This document shows positions 33,781 through 40,703 of a stretch of DNA of 64,000 nt, in pieces. Location: NCBI RefSeq assembly GCF_008806375.1, contig NZ_WAAT01000044.1, positions 90,415 to 154,414 on the forward strand. The letters run 5' to 3'. Below the pieces are notes generated by a model that saw only the letters and a list, made by a program, of their open reading frames with translations, was not told the DNA's origin and ran no database searches. Source of the stretch: Pseudotamlana haliotis. GTDB taxonomy: Bacteria; Bacteroidota; Bacteroidia; Flavobacteriales; Flavobacteriaceae. Made by a program: the position numbers and the translations under genes. The stretch's first letter is position 1, and every line of letters begins with the position of its first letter.

Positions 33781-35142
33781 CTATTTGATATAAACCGTTT
33801 TTTTGTTGGTGAATGCTAAAAGGCCCTCTTTAGATAGCTCACGACCATAACCAGAGTTTTTGGTGCCTCCAAAAGGCAGTCGAGGGTCTGATTTAACCAT
33901 TTCATTGATAAAAAAGGCGCCATCTTCAATGTGAATGATATGTTTTTTAGCATCTTCTACATCAGCTGTGAAAATCATAGTCCCTAGACCAAAACTGGTT
34001 TGACTAGCCAATTTATAAGCTTCTTCCTTATCATCTACTTTTATGATAGCTGCTACAGGGCCGAAGGTTTCTTCTGTGAAAACTGGCATATCGGTAGTGA
34101 CTTCAGTGATGATAGTTGGTTGATAATAGGCCTGATTGCGTTCGTTTCCGTAGTGAATATTTGCGCCTTTTTCAATCGAAATTTTTACTTGTTCTTCAAG
34201 AATATCGGCTAGATCAGGTCGAGCTAAAGTTCCAATTTGGCTGTCTTCCTCTAGCGGATCACCTGAGCGTAAGTTGGCTACTTTTTCAGTGAATTGCTCT
34301 AAAAACTGCTCGTAAATACCGGCTTCAACAATAAAACGTTTGGCAGCAATACAACTTTGCCCAGTGTTTAGCATGCGGGCTTTAACCATGGTGTCTATGT
34401 GGGTGTCTAAATCGGCATCATTTAAAACAATACAAGCATTGTTGCCGCCCAGTTCTAAAACGAGTTTTTTTAGTTGAGATCCTGCAATTTCGCCGACTTT
34501 TTTACCCGCTTTTTCGCTGCCTGTGAGGGATACTGCTTTCACCAGGTCGTTTTTAATCAACTCTTCTACAGTATTGTGATCAGCTAGAACGGTGGTGAAG
34601 CAACCCATAGGGTAGCCTACGTTTTCAAAAATCTCTTGTATAGCTAAGGCGCACCCCGTTACATTAGAAGCGTGTTTTAATATGACTGTGTTTCCTGCGG
34701 TTAATGTTGGAATGGCAAATCGTAATACTTGCCAAAACGGGAAGTTCCAAGGCATGATAGCTAAAATAACACCAAGCGGGTCGTAAGAGATAAAACTTTC
34801 CTGAGCATCGGTTTCAATGAGGGCATCGGCCAATAAGGCTTCTGAGTTTTTAGCATAGAAATCACATAAAAAGATACATTTATCAATTTCAGCTAAACTT
34901 TCGGTAATAGGTTTACCCATCTCTTTTGAAATGAGTGCGGCGAAATGTTCACGATTATCACATAAGTTATCAGCTACCTTTTCTATTAAATCCGTCCGCG
35001 TTGAAATGGGTTTGATTTTCCATATTTGAAAGGTTTTATCGGCTTGTAATAAAATTTCTGAAACTTCTTCAGAGGTAAAGTAGCGGTAAGTCTCTATGGT
35101 TTTATTAGTGTAAGGGTTTTTCGTTTTTATCTCTTTAGCCAT
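33781..35142 (-). CDS. NAD(P)-dependent succinate-semialdehyde-type aldehyde dehydrogenase
   Basis: The 453-residue protein is a full aldehyde dehydrogenase: cofactor motif MPWNFPFWQ (about 130), SLTGSEKAGKKVGE, the general base E230 in LELGGNNACIVL, and the nucleophile C264 in NTGQSCIAAKRF. The length and the NNACIV variant fit the Sad/GabD-like group that oxidises succinate semialdehyde to succinate. The E[TA]FGPVAAI motif near 360 is intact. Clustering with a GH3 gene gives no clear pathway. An aldehyde-detoxifying role is possible. Confidence 0.88.
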   Translation of the reverse strand: MAKEIKTKNPYTNKTIETYRYFTSEEVSEILLQADKTFQIWKIKPISTRTDLIEKVADNLCDNREHFAALISKEMGKPITESLAEIDKCIFLCDFYAKNSEALLADALIETDAQESFISYDPLGVILAIMPWNFPFWQVLRFAIPTLTAGNTVILKHASNVTGCALAIQEIFENVGYPMGCFTTVLADHNTVEELIKNDLVKAVSLTGSEKAGKKVGEIAGSQLKKLVLELGGNNACIVLNDADLDTHIDTMVKARMLNTGQSCIAAKRFIVEAGIYEQFLEQFTEKVANLRSGDPLEEDSQIGTLARPDLADILEEQVKISIEKGANIHYGNERNQAYYQPTIITEVTTDMPVFTEETFGPVAAIIKVDDKEEAYKLASQTSFGLGTMIFTADVEDAKKHIIHIEDGAFFINEMVKSDPRLPFGGTKNSGYGRELSKEGLLAFTNKKTVYIK

Positions 35143-35342
35143 GATGAAATTTTATTCAAAATTTGAACTTTAAAGATAGCTATTTGACACCATTGTTTTA
35201 ACGCGATTACTAAAAACATGAATGTTTTTAAGTTTTTTTAAATCAGCTAATATTCTCATGTATAGCGTTAATAAATACTGTTGTATAAAGCTAACTTCGT
35301 GATAAGAGAAATTTGTTTAACTATAAAATTAAAATAAACATT

Positions 35343-35714
35343 ATGAGTATGAATAATAATGAGAGTACAGCACTAGGAATAATTGCAGGATCACTTGTTG
35401 GGGCTGCTGTTGGAATTTTGTTTGCTCCTTATAAAGGGAGTAAAACAAGACAGATCATTGCCGATGAAGCGGTTTTAGCCAAAGAGAAACTGGAAACTGA
35501 ATTGGCTTCGGCTAAAGATATTATAGCAAAAACTACTATAGATTTAAAAGATAGAGTAGTGTCAAGTACTGAAACAAAACAGCAAACGCTTGAAGAACAA
35601 GTTAATGCTTTAGCGCATGATGCTAGTCATAAAGCTGACGATGTTATTAATACTTTAGAAAAAAAGCTTACCGAATTGAAGCTTAAGAATAAGAAGTTGC
35701 AAAAAACATCATAA
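35343..35714 (+). CDS. YtxH domain protein
   Basis: The chosen ATG at 35343 gives 123 residues; an in-frame TTG 30 nt upstream is unlikely. A short glycine-rich transmembrane segment (ALGIIAGSLVGAAVGILFAPYKGSKTR, about residues 8-34, quoted in part) is the YtxH hallmark, ending in the PYKGSKTR turn. A long charged helix with coiled-coil potential follows to the C-terminus. YtxH proteins are small envelope or stress proteins of unknown mechanism. It heads a three-gene operon with 3 nt to the next gene. Confidence 0.85.
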   Translation: MSMNNNESTALGIIAGSLVGAAVGILFAPYKGSKTRQIIADEAVLAKEKLETELASAKDIIAKTTIDLKDRVVSSTETKQQTLEEQVNALAHDASHKADDVINTLEKKLTELKLKNKKLQKTS

Positions 35715-35717
35715 TAT

Positions 35718-36065
35718 ATGGGGTTGATAGATGCTATAAATGAAACAAACACTAAGGCTGTTCATATGAGTGAACGGTACGTTAAAGAGTCCTATACCTT
35801 TCATCGTTTAAAGATTTTTAAGGAAATCACTGTTTCAATAAGCTTGGTTTTTAAGCTTGTTGTGATAGGTGGTTTTGGGCTGATTGCTACCTTGCTTGCT
35901 GCAATGGGGCTAGCTTTACTTATTGGTAAAATGATAGCAAATTATCCGCTGGGTTTTCTAATAGTAGGTGGTTTGTTTATGGTGGTATCTATTATAGCTT
36001 ACCTTTTTAGACGCCATTTTAATGACATGGTTGTAAAGAAATTATCAAAACCTTTTTTTAATTAA
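35718..36065 (+). CDS. Holin-like (Phage_holin_3_6-type) membrane protein
   Basis: The 115-residue protein has two transmembrane helices (about 40-65 and 72-92) after an amphipathic N-terminal helix and ends in a basic RRHFNDMVVKK tail. This matches small membrane proteins that databases label phage holin family / PF07332-like, found beside YtxH in stress operons rather than in prophage. No phage genes are nearby, so a lytic role is not supported. The gene lies between YtxH (3 nt) and a 66-residue gene (1 nt). Confidence 0.7.
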   Translation: MGLIDAINETNTKAVHMSERYVKESYTFHRLKIFKEITVSISLVFKLVVIGGFGLIATLLAAMGLALLIGKMIANYPLGFLIVGGLFMVVSIIAYLFRRHFNDMVVKKLSKPFFN

Positions 36066-36066
36066 T

Positions 36067-36267
36067 ATGAAGACGTATAGAAATATGAAGCAATTGGAAC
36101 GTGATTTGAAAATTTCAAGTCTAGAACGTGACATTGCCTATGAAGAACTGAAAGCATTAGGAGAAGAGTATAAAACGATTTTTACACCAGCCCATTGGGT
36201 ACAAACAGGGTTAAGTCTAGCTAGTAAATATGGCGTTTTTATGCTATTTAAAAAGATTATAAAATAA
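36067..36267 (+). CDS. Small protein of the YtxH operon (DUF6327-like)
   Basis: This 66-residue protein begins with a charged helix (MKTYRNMKQLERDLKISSLE) and continues ERDIAYEELKALGEEYK, ending in a weakly hydrophobic C-terminal segment SLASKYGVFMLFKKIIK. It resembles the short third member of YtxH/holin-like operons in Flavobacteriaceae (DUF6327 is my best memory, not certain). Its function is unknown. It follows the holin-like gene by 1 nt, so translational coupling is likely. Confidence 0.65.
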   Translation: MKTYRNMKQLERDLKISSLERDIAYEELKALGEEYKTIFTPAHWVQTGLSLASKYGVFMLFKKIIK

Positions 36268-36288
36268 AGTAGTGACCAATTTTAATAT

Positions 36289-36367
36289 GCTGCTTGAGAA
36301 GTAAACTCTGTTTGATGCTTAACCAAATTAAGATGGATGACACTTTGTACTACTCAAGCAGCTTTTT
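36289..36367 (+). terminator. Long-loop terminator hairpin of the YtxH operon
   Basis: Ten-bp perfect arms GCTGCTTGAG (36289-36298) and CTCAAGCAGC (36353-36362) are followed by five T residues. The 54-nt loop holds its own small hairpin CTTAA/TTAAG. The outer stem and U-run fit termination; the loop is unusually long. Confidence 0.65.
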
Positions 36368-36400
36368 CATTTTTTATTATTAACCTAAAACCAATTTCAC

Positions 36401-36841
36401 ATGACAACAATATTTGAAGCTTTAAGAAAAGACCATGATACGCAACGTAATTTATTAGAACGTTTAGTGGCAACCTCTGGCGATACTGAATCTAGAGATA
36501 TTACCTTCAAGCAATTAAAACAGGAGTTAGATTTGCATGCCGAAGCAGAAGAGCGTCATTTTTATAAACCGCTAATATCTAATGATATGATGCAGGAAAA
36601 GGCGCGACATGGCATTGCAGAACATCATGAAATTGATGAGTTACTTGAAGCTCTTGAAAATACAGACTATAGTTCTTCAGCCTGGTTAAAAACAGCTAAA
36701 GATTTAAAGCATAAAGTAGAACACCATTTGGAAGATGAAGAACTTGCCTTTTTTCAATTGGCAGGAAAGGTGTTTACAGAAAAACAAAAAACAGAGCTAG
36801 CAAAAGATTACCAGGCTTATATGTCTGAAAACGTTTCATAG
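36401..36841 (+). CDS. Hemerythrin HHE domain protein
   Basis: This 146-residue four-helix protein has the di-iron ligand pattern of bacterial hemerythrin-like proteins: H12 in RKDHDTQRNLL, LHAEAEERHFYKPL (His and Glu), IAEHHEIDELL, and KHKVEHHLEDEELAFF with HxxxD/E. These proteins bind O2 or NO or sense iron and oxygen. No partner domain is fused. It is monocistronic, with a terminator about 90 bp downstream, and lies between a stress operon and a lysozyme gene. Confidence 0.88.
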   Translation: MTTIFEALRKDHDTQRNLLERLVATSGDTESRDITFKQLKQELDLHAEAEERHFYKPLISNDMMQEKARHGIAEHHEIDELLEALENTDYSSSAWLKTAKDLKHKVEHHLEDEELAFFQLAGKVFTEKQKTELAKDYQAYMSENVS

Positions 36842-36902
36842 GTTTTTTGTCATTAAGCTAATTATTTAACGCATTGCGAACATAAAATACATAAACCCAT
36901 GT

Positions 36903-36968
36903 TATCTTTGAACTGGTTGGTTAGTATAAAAAGGCCTTTGCTCATTCTTTAGAGCTGAGGTCTTTTTT
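36903..36968 (+). terminator. Promoter-like box followed by a strong terminator
   Basis: TATCTTTG (36903-36910) matches TAnnTTTG. A 14-bp stem (AAAAAGGCCTTTGC at 36928-36941 with GCTGAGGTCTTTTT) with one mismatch and G-U pairs follows, ending in T residues to 36968. The hairpin may simply end the hemerythrin gene, or stop a short leader before the GH25 gene. Confidence 0.6.
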
Positions 36969-37036
36969 CTGTTTTTATAAGCTCGTTTTGTGAAGTCAAG
37001 ACATGTGGTGTCGTATCATTGAAGCCTTGTTTGCTC

Positions 37037-37044
37037 TAATTTTG
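37037..37044 (+). promoter_or_regulatory. Candidate -7 box for the GH25 gene
   Basis: TAATTTTG matches TAnnTTTG and lies 21 bp before the ATG at 37066. A TTG at 37019-37021 is a weak -33 candidate with a 15-bp spacer. Confidence 0.45.
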
Positions 37045-37065
37045 TAGAGAAGGAAAAATGATATA

Positions 37066-38016
37066 ATGATGAAAACTTTAATAAGTGATTTACCCGTATT
37101 TGAAGACCCCGTTAAATTTTTAATGTGGTTTTTTATAGTTTTAATGGTGGTATTTTTAATGTTCTTAGTAACATTAAGATCAGGGAAGAAATTGGGTGAA
37201 AGGCATGTAGCTGTTAAAAAAACACGTTCAGTTATTTATTCAACCCTTATTATTGGGGTGGCTTTGATTTCTAGTGTTTTTGCTTTAGAATTGAATAGTC
37301 AATCTGAAGTTGTTGGTGATACCTTATCAGCTGAAGAAATTGATGCTTTAGAAAGTTTAGAGCATATCTCACACCATGATTCTCATTATTTGTTCGGTAT
37401 TGATATTTCTCACTATCAAGGTGAAATAAAATGGCATATAATGAAAGAGTCAGAGCATCCTATTGATTTTGTGTTTATTAGATCAACTATGGGTATAGAT
37501 GGAAAAGATACTCATTATCATGCCAATTGGGTTGATGCCAAAAAACATGAGTATATTAGAGGGGCTTACCATTATTACCGTCCGAATGAAAATTCTACTA
37601 AACAATTTGAAAATTTTGCTGAAACGGTAAACCTAGTAGATGGTGATTTTCCACCAATATTAGATATTGAGGAGCCTAGTAGATTTGGTGATAAAAAATT
37701 AAGAGAAGGTGTTTTAAACTGGTTGAAATTAGCTGAGGCTAAGTATGGTGTTAAGCCTGTGGTGTATACCGGAAAACATTTTTATGACACTCGTTTAAAA
37801 GGATATATTGAAGATTATCCATTATGGATTGCAGCTTACTCAGGTAAAGGTAGAGTGAATGATGTTGAGTGGACCTTCCATCAATTCTCTGAGGAAGTTG
37901 AAATTGCTGGTATTGATACCGCTGTAGATGGTAATAGTTTTCATATGACTATGGAAGAACTACATGACATGTGTATTGGTGACCGTAATCACTCTAAAAA
38001 GTATTGGAGAAATTAG
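37066..38016 (+). CDS. Membrane-anchored GH25 lysozyme
   Basis: The 316-residue protein has two N-terminal transmembrane helices (about 18-37 and 56-74), then a glycoside hydrolase 25 barrel (about 108-300). The active-site acids are visible in GIDISHYQGE (D113) and LDIEEP (D200, E202), with the AYHYYRP and PLWIAAYSG strands typical of Cellosyl-type muramidases. It would cleave peptidoglycan between MurNAc and GlcNAc from the periplasmic face of the inner membrane, perhaps for wall remodelling. ATG at 37066 or 37069 both fit. A terminator follows at 38035. Confidence 0.9.
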   Translation: MMKTLISDLPVFEDPVKFLMWFFIVLMVVFLMFLVTLRSGKKLGERHVAVKKTRSVIYSTLIIGVALISSVFALELNSQSEVVGDTLSAEEIDALESLEHISHHDSHYLFGIDISHYQGEIKWHIMKESEHPIDFVFIRSTMGIDGKDTHYHANWVDAKKHEYIRGAYHYYRPNENSTKQFENFAETVNLVDGDFPPILDIEEPSRFGDKKLREGVLNWLKLAEAKYGVKPVVYTGKHFYDTRLKGYIEDYPLWIAAYSGKGRVNDVEWTFHQFSEEVEIAGIDTAVDGNSFHMTMEELHDMCIGDRNHSKKYWRN

Positions 38017-38034
38017 GTTTCAAGGTAATAAACA

Positions 38035-38069
38035 AAAAACCCATCAGCTATTTCTAGTGATGGGTTTTT
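38035..38069. terminator. Bidirectional terminator
   Basis: Arms AAAACCCATCA (from 38036) and TGATGGGTTTT (from 38058) enclose an 11-nt loop, with a T-run after and an A-run before. It ends both GH25 (plus) and the tRNA (minus). Confidence 0.85.
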
Positions 38070-38074
38070 CTTAG

Positions 38075-38147
<73 letters not shown>

Positions 38148-38270
38148 ATGTATTAATTAAAAACAACAAAACTTAGCTTTTAACTTTCGGTTCATAATGC
38201 CGACCTTGTTGTTTCGGACTGCAAATATACAATCATTTTTAGGTTCTGCAAGCATAATTTTAAAAAAATA

Positions 38271-38453
38271 TTACTGCTCTATACTAACTGCTTGAAAATG
38301 TATTAATTCTGTGTTATTTGTTTTTAAATAAATCTGAAAAGGATTACAACAAACCTCACAATCTTCGATGTAGTTTTGGTTTGGGATGGAGGTATCTACT
38401 AGAACGGAAATATTTTCCCAACAATACGGACATGTAAATGAGTGCTCAATCAT
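38271..38453 (-). CDS. CPXCG-motif Cys-rich small protein
   Basis: The 60-residue protein has FTCPYCWENI (C8, C11) and EDCEVCCNPFQIY (C32, C35, C36), the two zinc-knuckle-like Cys pairs of the Cys-rich_CPXCG family. It should bind one zinc ion. Its function is unknown; genes of this family are often monocistronic. The next minus-strand gene upstream starts beyond 38517. Confidence 0.88.
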   Translation of the reverse strand: MIEHSFTCPYCWENISVLVDTSIPNQNYIEDCEVCCNPFQIYLKTNNTELIHFQAVSIEQ

Positions 38454-38516
38454 ACCTAAAAATAAAAAAAAACCATTAAAAATAATGGCTTTCTACTAAT
38501 TAAATTAAGATATAAA

Positions 38517-39344
38517 CTACTGCTCGTTGCCCTCATTCATACTTGCAGTAGAATTTTGTGATTGTAAATCCATTAGAACCTCAGTGTTTTTTCCAGAGAT
38601 AGCAATATACTCTTGACTGAGTTTGTTGTGGCTTACCATAATGGTGTTTAACTTTTTTAAGTTTATAAATTCAAGAGGTAGATCACCAGTAAATTGATTT
38701 GAAGACAATAACAACTCTTCTAAATTGATTAAGTTTGCCATTTCTACTGGAATTTCTCCTGCCAATTGGTTGTTCATTAAACTTAGTTTTTGCAGCTTCG
38801 TAAGGTTTGCAATTTCTACCGGAATAGTTCCTGATAACATGTTGCTTCCTAATAAAAGTTCTTTTAAATTAGTGAGTTGCATGAGTTCAACAGGAAGCTC
38901 CCCTGAAAGTTTATTGCTGTATAATTTTAAAGTTTCAAGTTTTGTTAAAACCCCAATTTGTGTTGGAATTGGCCCTTCAATTTCATTCATGAATAGCTCT
39001 AATGATTCGAGCTGTGTTAAATTTTCAATCGTTACAGGAATAACGCCCTTGAGTTTGTTAAACCCTAAGTTTATTTTTTTAAGATGTACTAAGTTTCCAA
39101 TGGCTTCAGGAAGTTCCCCTTTAAGGTTGTTGAATTCTAAGTTAATTTCAACAACATGGTCATTTTCTAATTTTACACCATACCAATTTTTAACATCACC
39201 ATCGGTATCCCATGAGGCATTCCAGTTATCACCATTTGTAGCAAGGTAAATGGCTTTTAAGGCTTCTTTTTCTTCTGGGGTGATTTTAGCAAAGGCTTGG
39301 GTAGTTATAAAAAGGCAGAATAAAAGTAGTTTTAGGGAATTCAT
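38517..39344 (-). CDS. Secreted plant-type leucine-rich-repeat protein
   Basis: The 275-residue protein has a signal peptide (1-19), an N-cap (about 20-65, with ALKAIYLATNGDNWN as in plant LRR receptors) and about seven 23-24-residue repeats of the form L-x-x-L-x-L-x-x-N-x-L-x-G-x-I/L-P-x-x-I-x-x-L (about 66-245). Repeats such as LTQLESLELFMNEIEGPIP show the pattern. The C-terminal tail is Ser/Asn-rich with no sorting domain. It is a protein-binding module of unknown partner. No operon neighbour is obvious. Confidence 0.87.
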   Translation of the reverse strand: MNSLKLLLFCLFITTQAFAKITPEEKEALKAIYLATNGDNWNASWDTDGDVKNWYGVKLENDHVVEINLEFNNLKGELPEAIGNLVHLKKINLGFNKLKGVIPVTIENLTQLESLELFMNEIEGPIPTQIGVLTKLETLKLYSNKLSGELPVELMQLTNLKELLLGSNMLSGTIPVEIANLTKLQKLSLMNNQLAGEIPVEMANLINLEELLLSSNQFTGDLPLEFINLKKLNTIMVSHNKLSQEYIAISGKNTEVLMDLQSQNSTASMNEGNEQ

Positions 39345-39460
39345 AAATTTAATTTGGTTTTTTTAGTTGGCTCACCAAAATAGGAGTATTATGGATTAAA
39401 AACTATTTTAATCGACAAAGTGCATGTTTTTTTAACAAAACATGCGCTTTCGTAATTAGG

Positions 39461-39477
39461 AGCCTAAAAATTAGGCT
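39461..39477 (-). terminator. Hairpin immediately after the DUF481 stop
   Basis: Arms AGCCTAA and TTAGGCT enclose a 3-nt loop directly beside the stop codon of the minus-strand gene. A second stem, AAAGTGCATGTTTT with AAAACATGCGCTTT (39417-39450), follows. The U-run is weak, so the termination call is tentative. Confidence 0.4.
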
Positions 39478-40509
39478 TTAGTCAAAGCTCCATCCAATAC
39501 CTGTTGTGATGACATAATCGGTGTCATTTCCTTCAATAGCCGGTTGGTTATCGTAGTTTAATGTAAACCCACCTTTAACATAAAAGTCTGAAGGTAAATC
39601 ATATTTTATAGTGAAATCAACATCCGATCTTATCCTGCCTTTTTCCGATAAACTAGGTATTAATTTAGCCTCGGCAGTTAAGCTTAAATCATCATAATTA
39701 AAGAGATTGATATTGCTTGAGACAAAGGCTTCCGCCGATGTTTTATTTAGGGAACTGTCTACATAGTTCTCAATGTTATAAAGAAAGCCTAGACCGATAC
39801 CCCAATAAAGTTTGTTATTGTTTTTTATGAATTTACCAGCTCCTAAACTCGGACTTAAACGTCCTTTAAGAGCTTGCTCTGTATTAGAAAGAAAAGAGGT
39901 GTTGGCCATTAAGTACCATTTGCCATCAACAATAATTCTGATAATGTCTATCTTGGCATCTGTTCGCTTAGTATCATCAACATCATCTTGGTAAGAATTC
40001 AAAACATTAACAGAGCCATCCATTAACCATGATTTGTCTATATAGCTTAAGGCACCTCCAACAGAAAATTGTCTTAAGTTGTTGGCTTTAGATAAGTTAA
40101 ATCCTAAGTCAATAGACCCCGTAAAGCGTTCCCAAAAGCCATCATCAATTTCATTTAAGGCAACCATTTCATTCATGCCAAAAGTTTCAACTTCACCTTC
40201 CACAGTTTTGATATGTAGTTTACCATCTTTGGTCGTAGATAAATGACCAAAGCTTCTTCGTCCTTTAGTAAGAATGATAAGGGTGTTTTTAACAAGGTGG
40301 ATATGGGCTACTTTATCAAATTCTACGTGAAAATCACTGTCGCTGTAATCTGTTTCTATGGTTATAACGTTTTGTTTTAACCGTTTGACTTCTCCGGTTA
40401 AAACAACGTCATTTTTAAGTTTTAAGGTGTCTACTTGTGAAAATCCGGAAAAGCTTATGGCTAAAAGAAAAATCCAAGATATTTTAGTTTTGAGTAGAGA
40501 TTTAATCAT
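39478..40509 (-). CDS. DUF481 outer-membrane beta-barrel protein
   Basis: The 343-residue protein has a signal peptide (cleavage near GFSQ, residue 25), a short beta region (about 26-110, VTIETDYSDSDFHVEFDKVAH-like, quoted in part) resembling a small SH3-like domain, and a barrel (about 125-343) with a C-terminal strand ITTGIGWSFD ending in Phe-Asp. This matches DUF481, whose members are predicted outer-membrane proteins of unknown function. It lies alone, divergent from the cytochrome gene. Confidence 0.82.
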   Translation of the reverse strand: MIKSLLKTKISWIFLLAISFSGFSQVDTLKLKNDVVLTGEVKRLKQNVITIETDYSDSDFHVEFDKVAHIHLVKNTLIILTKGRRSFGHLSTTKDGKLHIKTVEGEVETFGMNEMVALNEIDDGFWERFTGSIDLGFNLSKANNLRQFSVGGALSYIDKSWLMDGSVNVLNSYQDDVDDTKRTDAKIDIIRIIVDGKWYLMANTSFLSNTEQALKGRLSPSLGAGKFIKNNNKLYWGIGLGFLYNIENYVDSSLNKTSAEAFVSSNINLFNYDDLSLTAEAKLIPSLSEKGRIRSDVDFTIKYDLPSDFYVKGGFTLNYDNQPAIEGNDTDYVITTGIGWSFD

Positions 40510-40676
40510 ACTGATGAAGGGATAATATGGTTAATTAATAAGATAGTCATGCTTCTTAAAAAGCAAATAGGGTATTAAAATTTTTCTAATTTCCGCAATT
40601 TAATAATAATTAAAAACACGATAAGAATTTTGAGTGAAATTATTATAAAATAGAAGGGGGTTTAGTTGGTTTTAGT

Positions 40677-40684
40677 TAAGTTTG
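40677..40684 (+). promoter_or_regulatory. Candidate -7 box for the multihaem cytochrome gene
   Basis: TAAGTTTG matches TAnnTTTG, 19 bp before the ATG at 40704. No clear -33 TTTG with standard spacing was found, so the call is tentative. Confidence 0.35.
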
Positions 40685-40703
40685 TTTGTATCTAATCTAG
40701 CTT

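Noticed and set aside
35718-36065. Prophage holin
   Set aside because: Only the holin-like membrane fold matches; no endolysin, capsid or integrase nearby. The GH25 gene about 1 kb away is membrane-anchored and separately transcribed.
38725-39249. 174-residue ORF antisense to the LRR gene
   Set aside because: Its regularity is the mirror of the LRR repeats; no coding evidence of its own.
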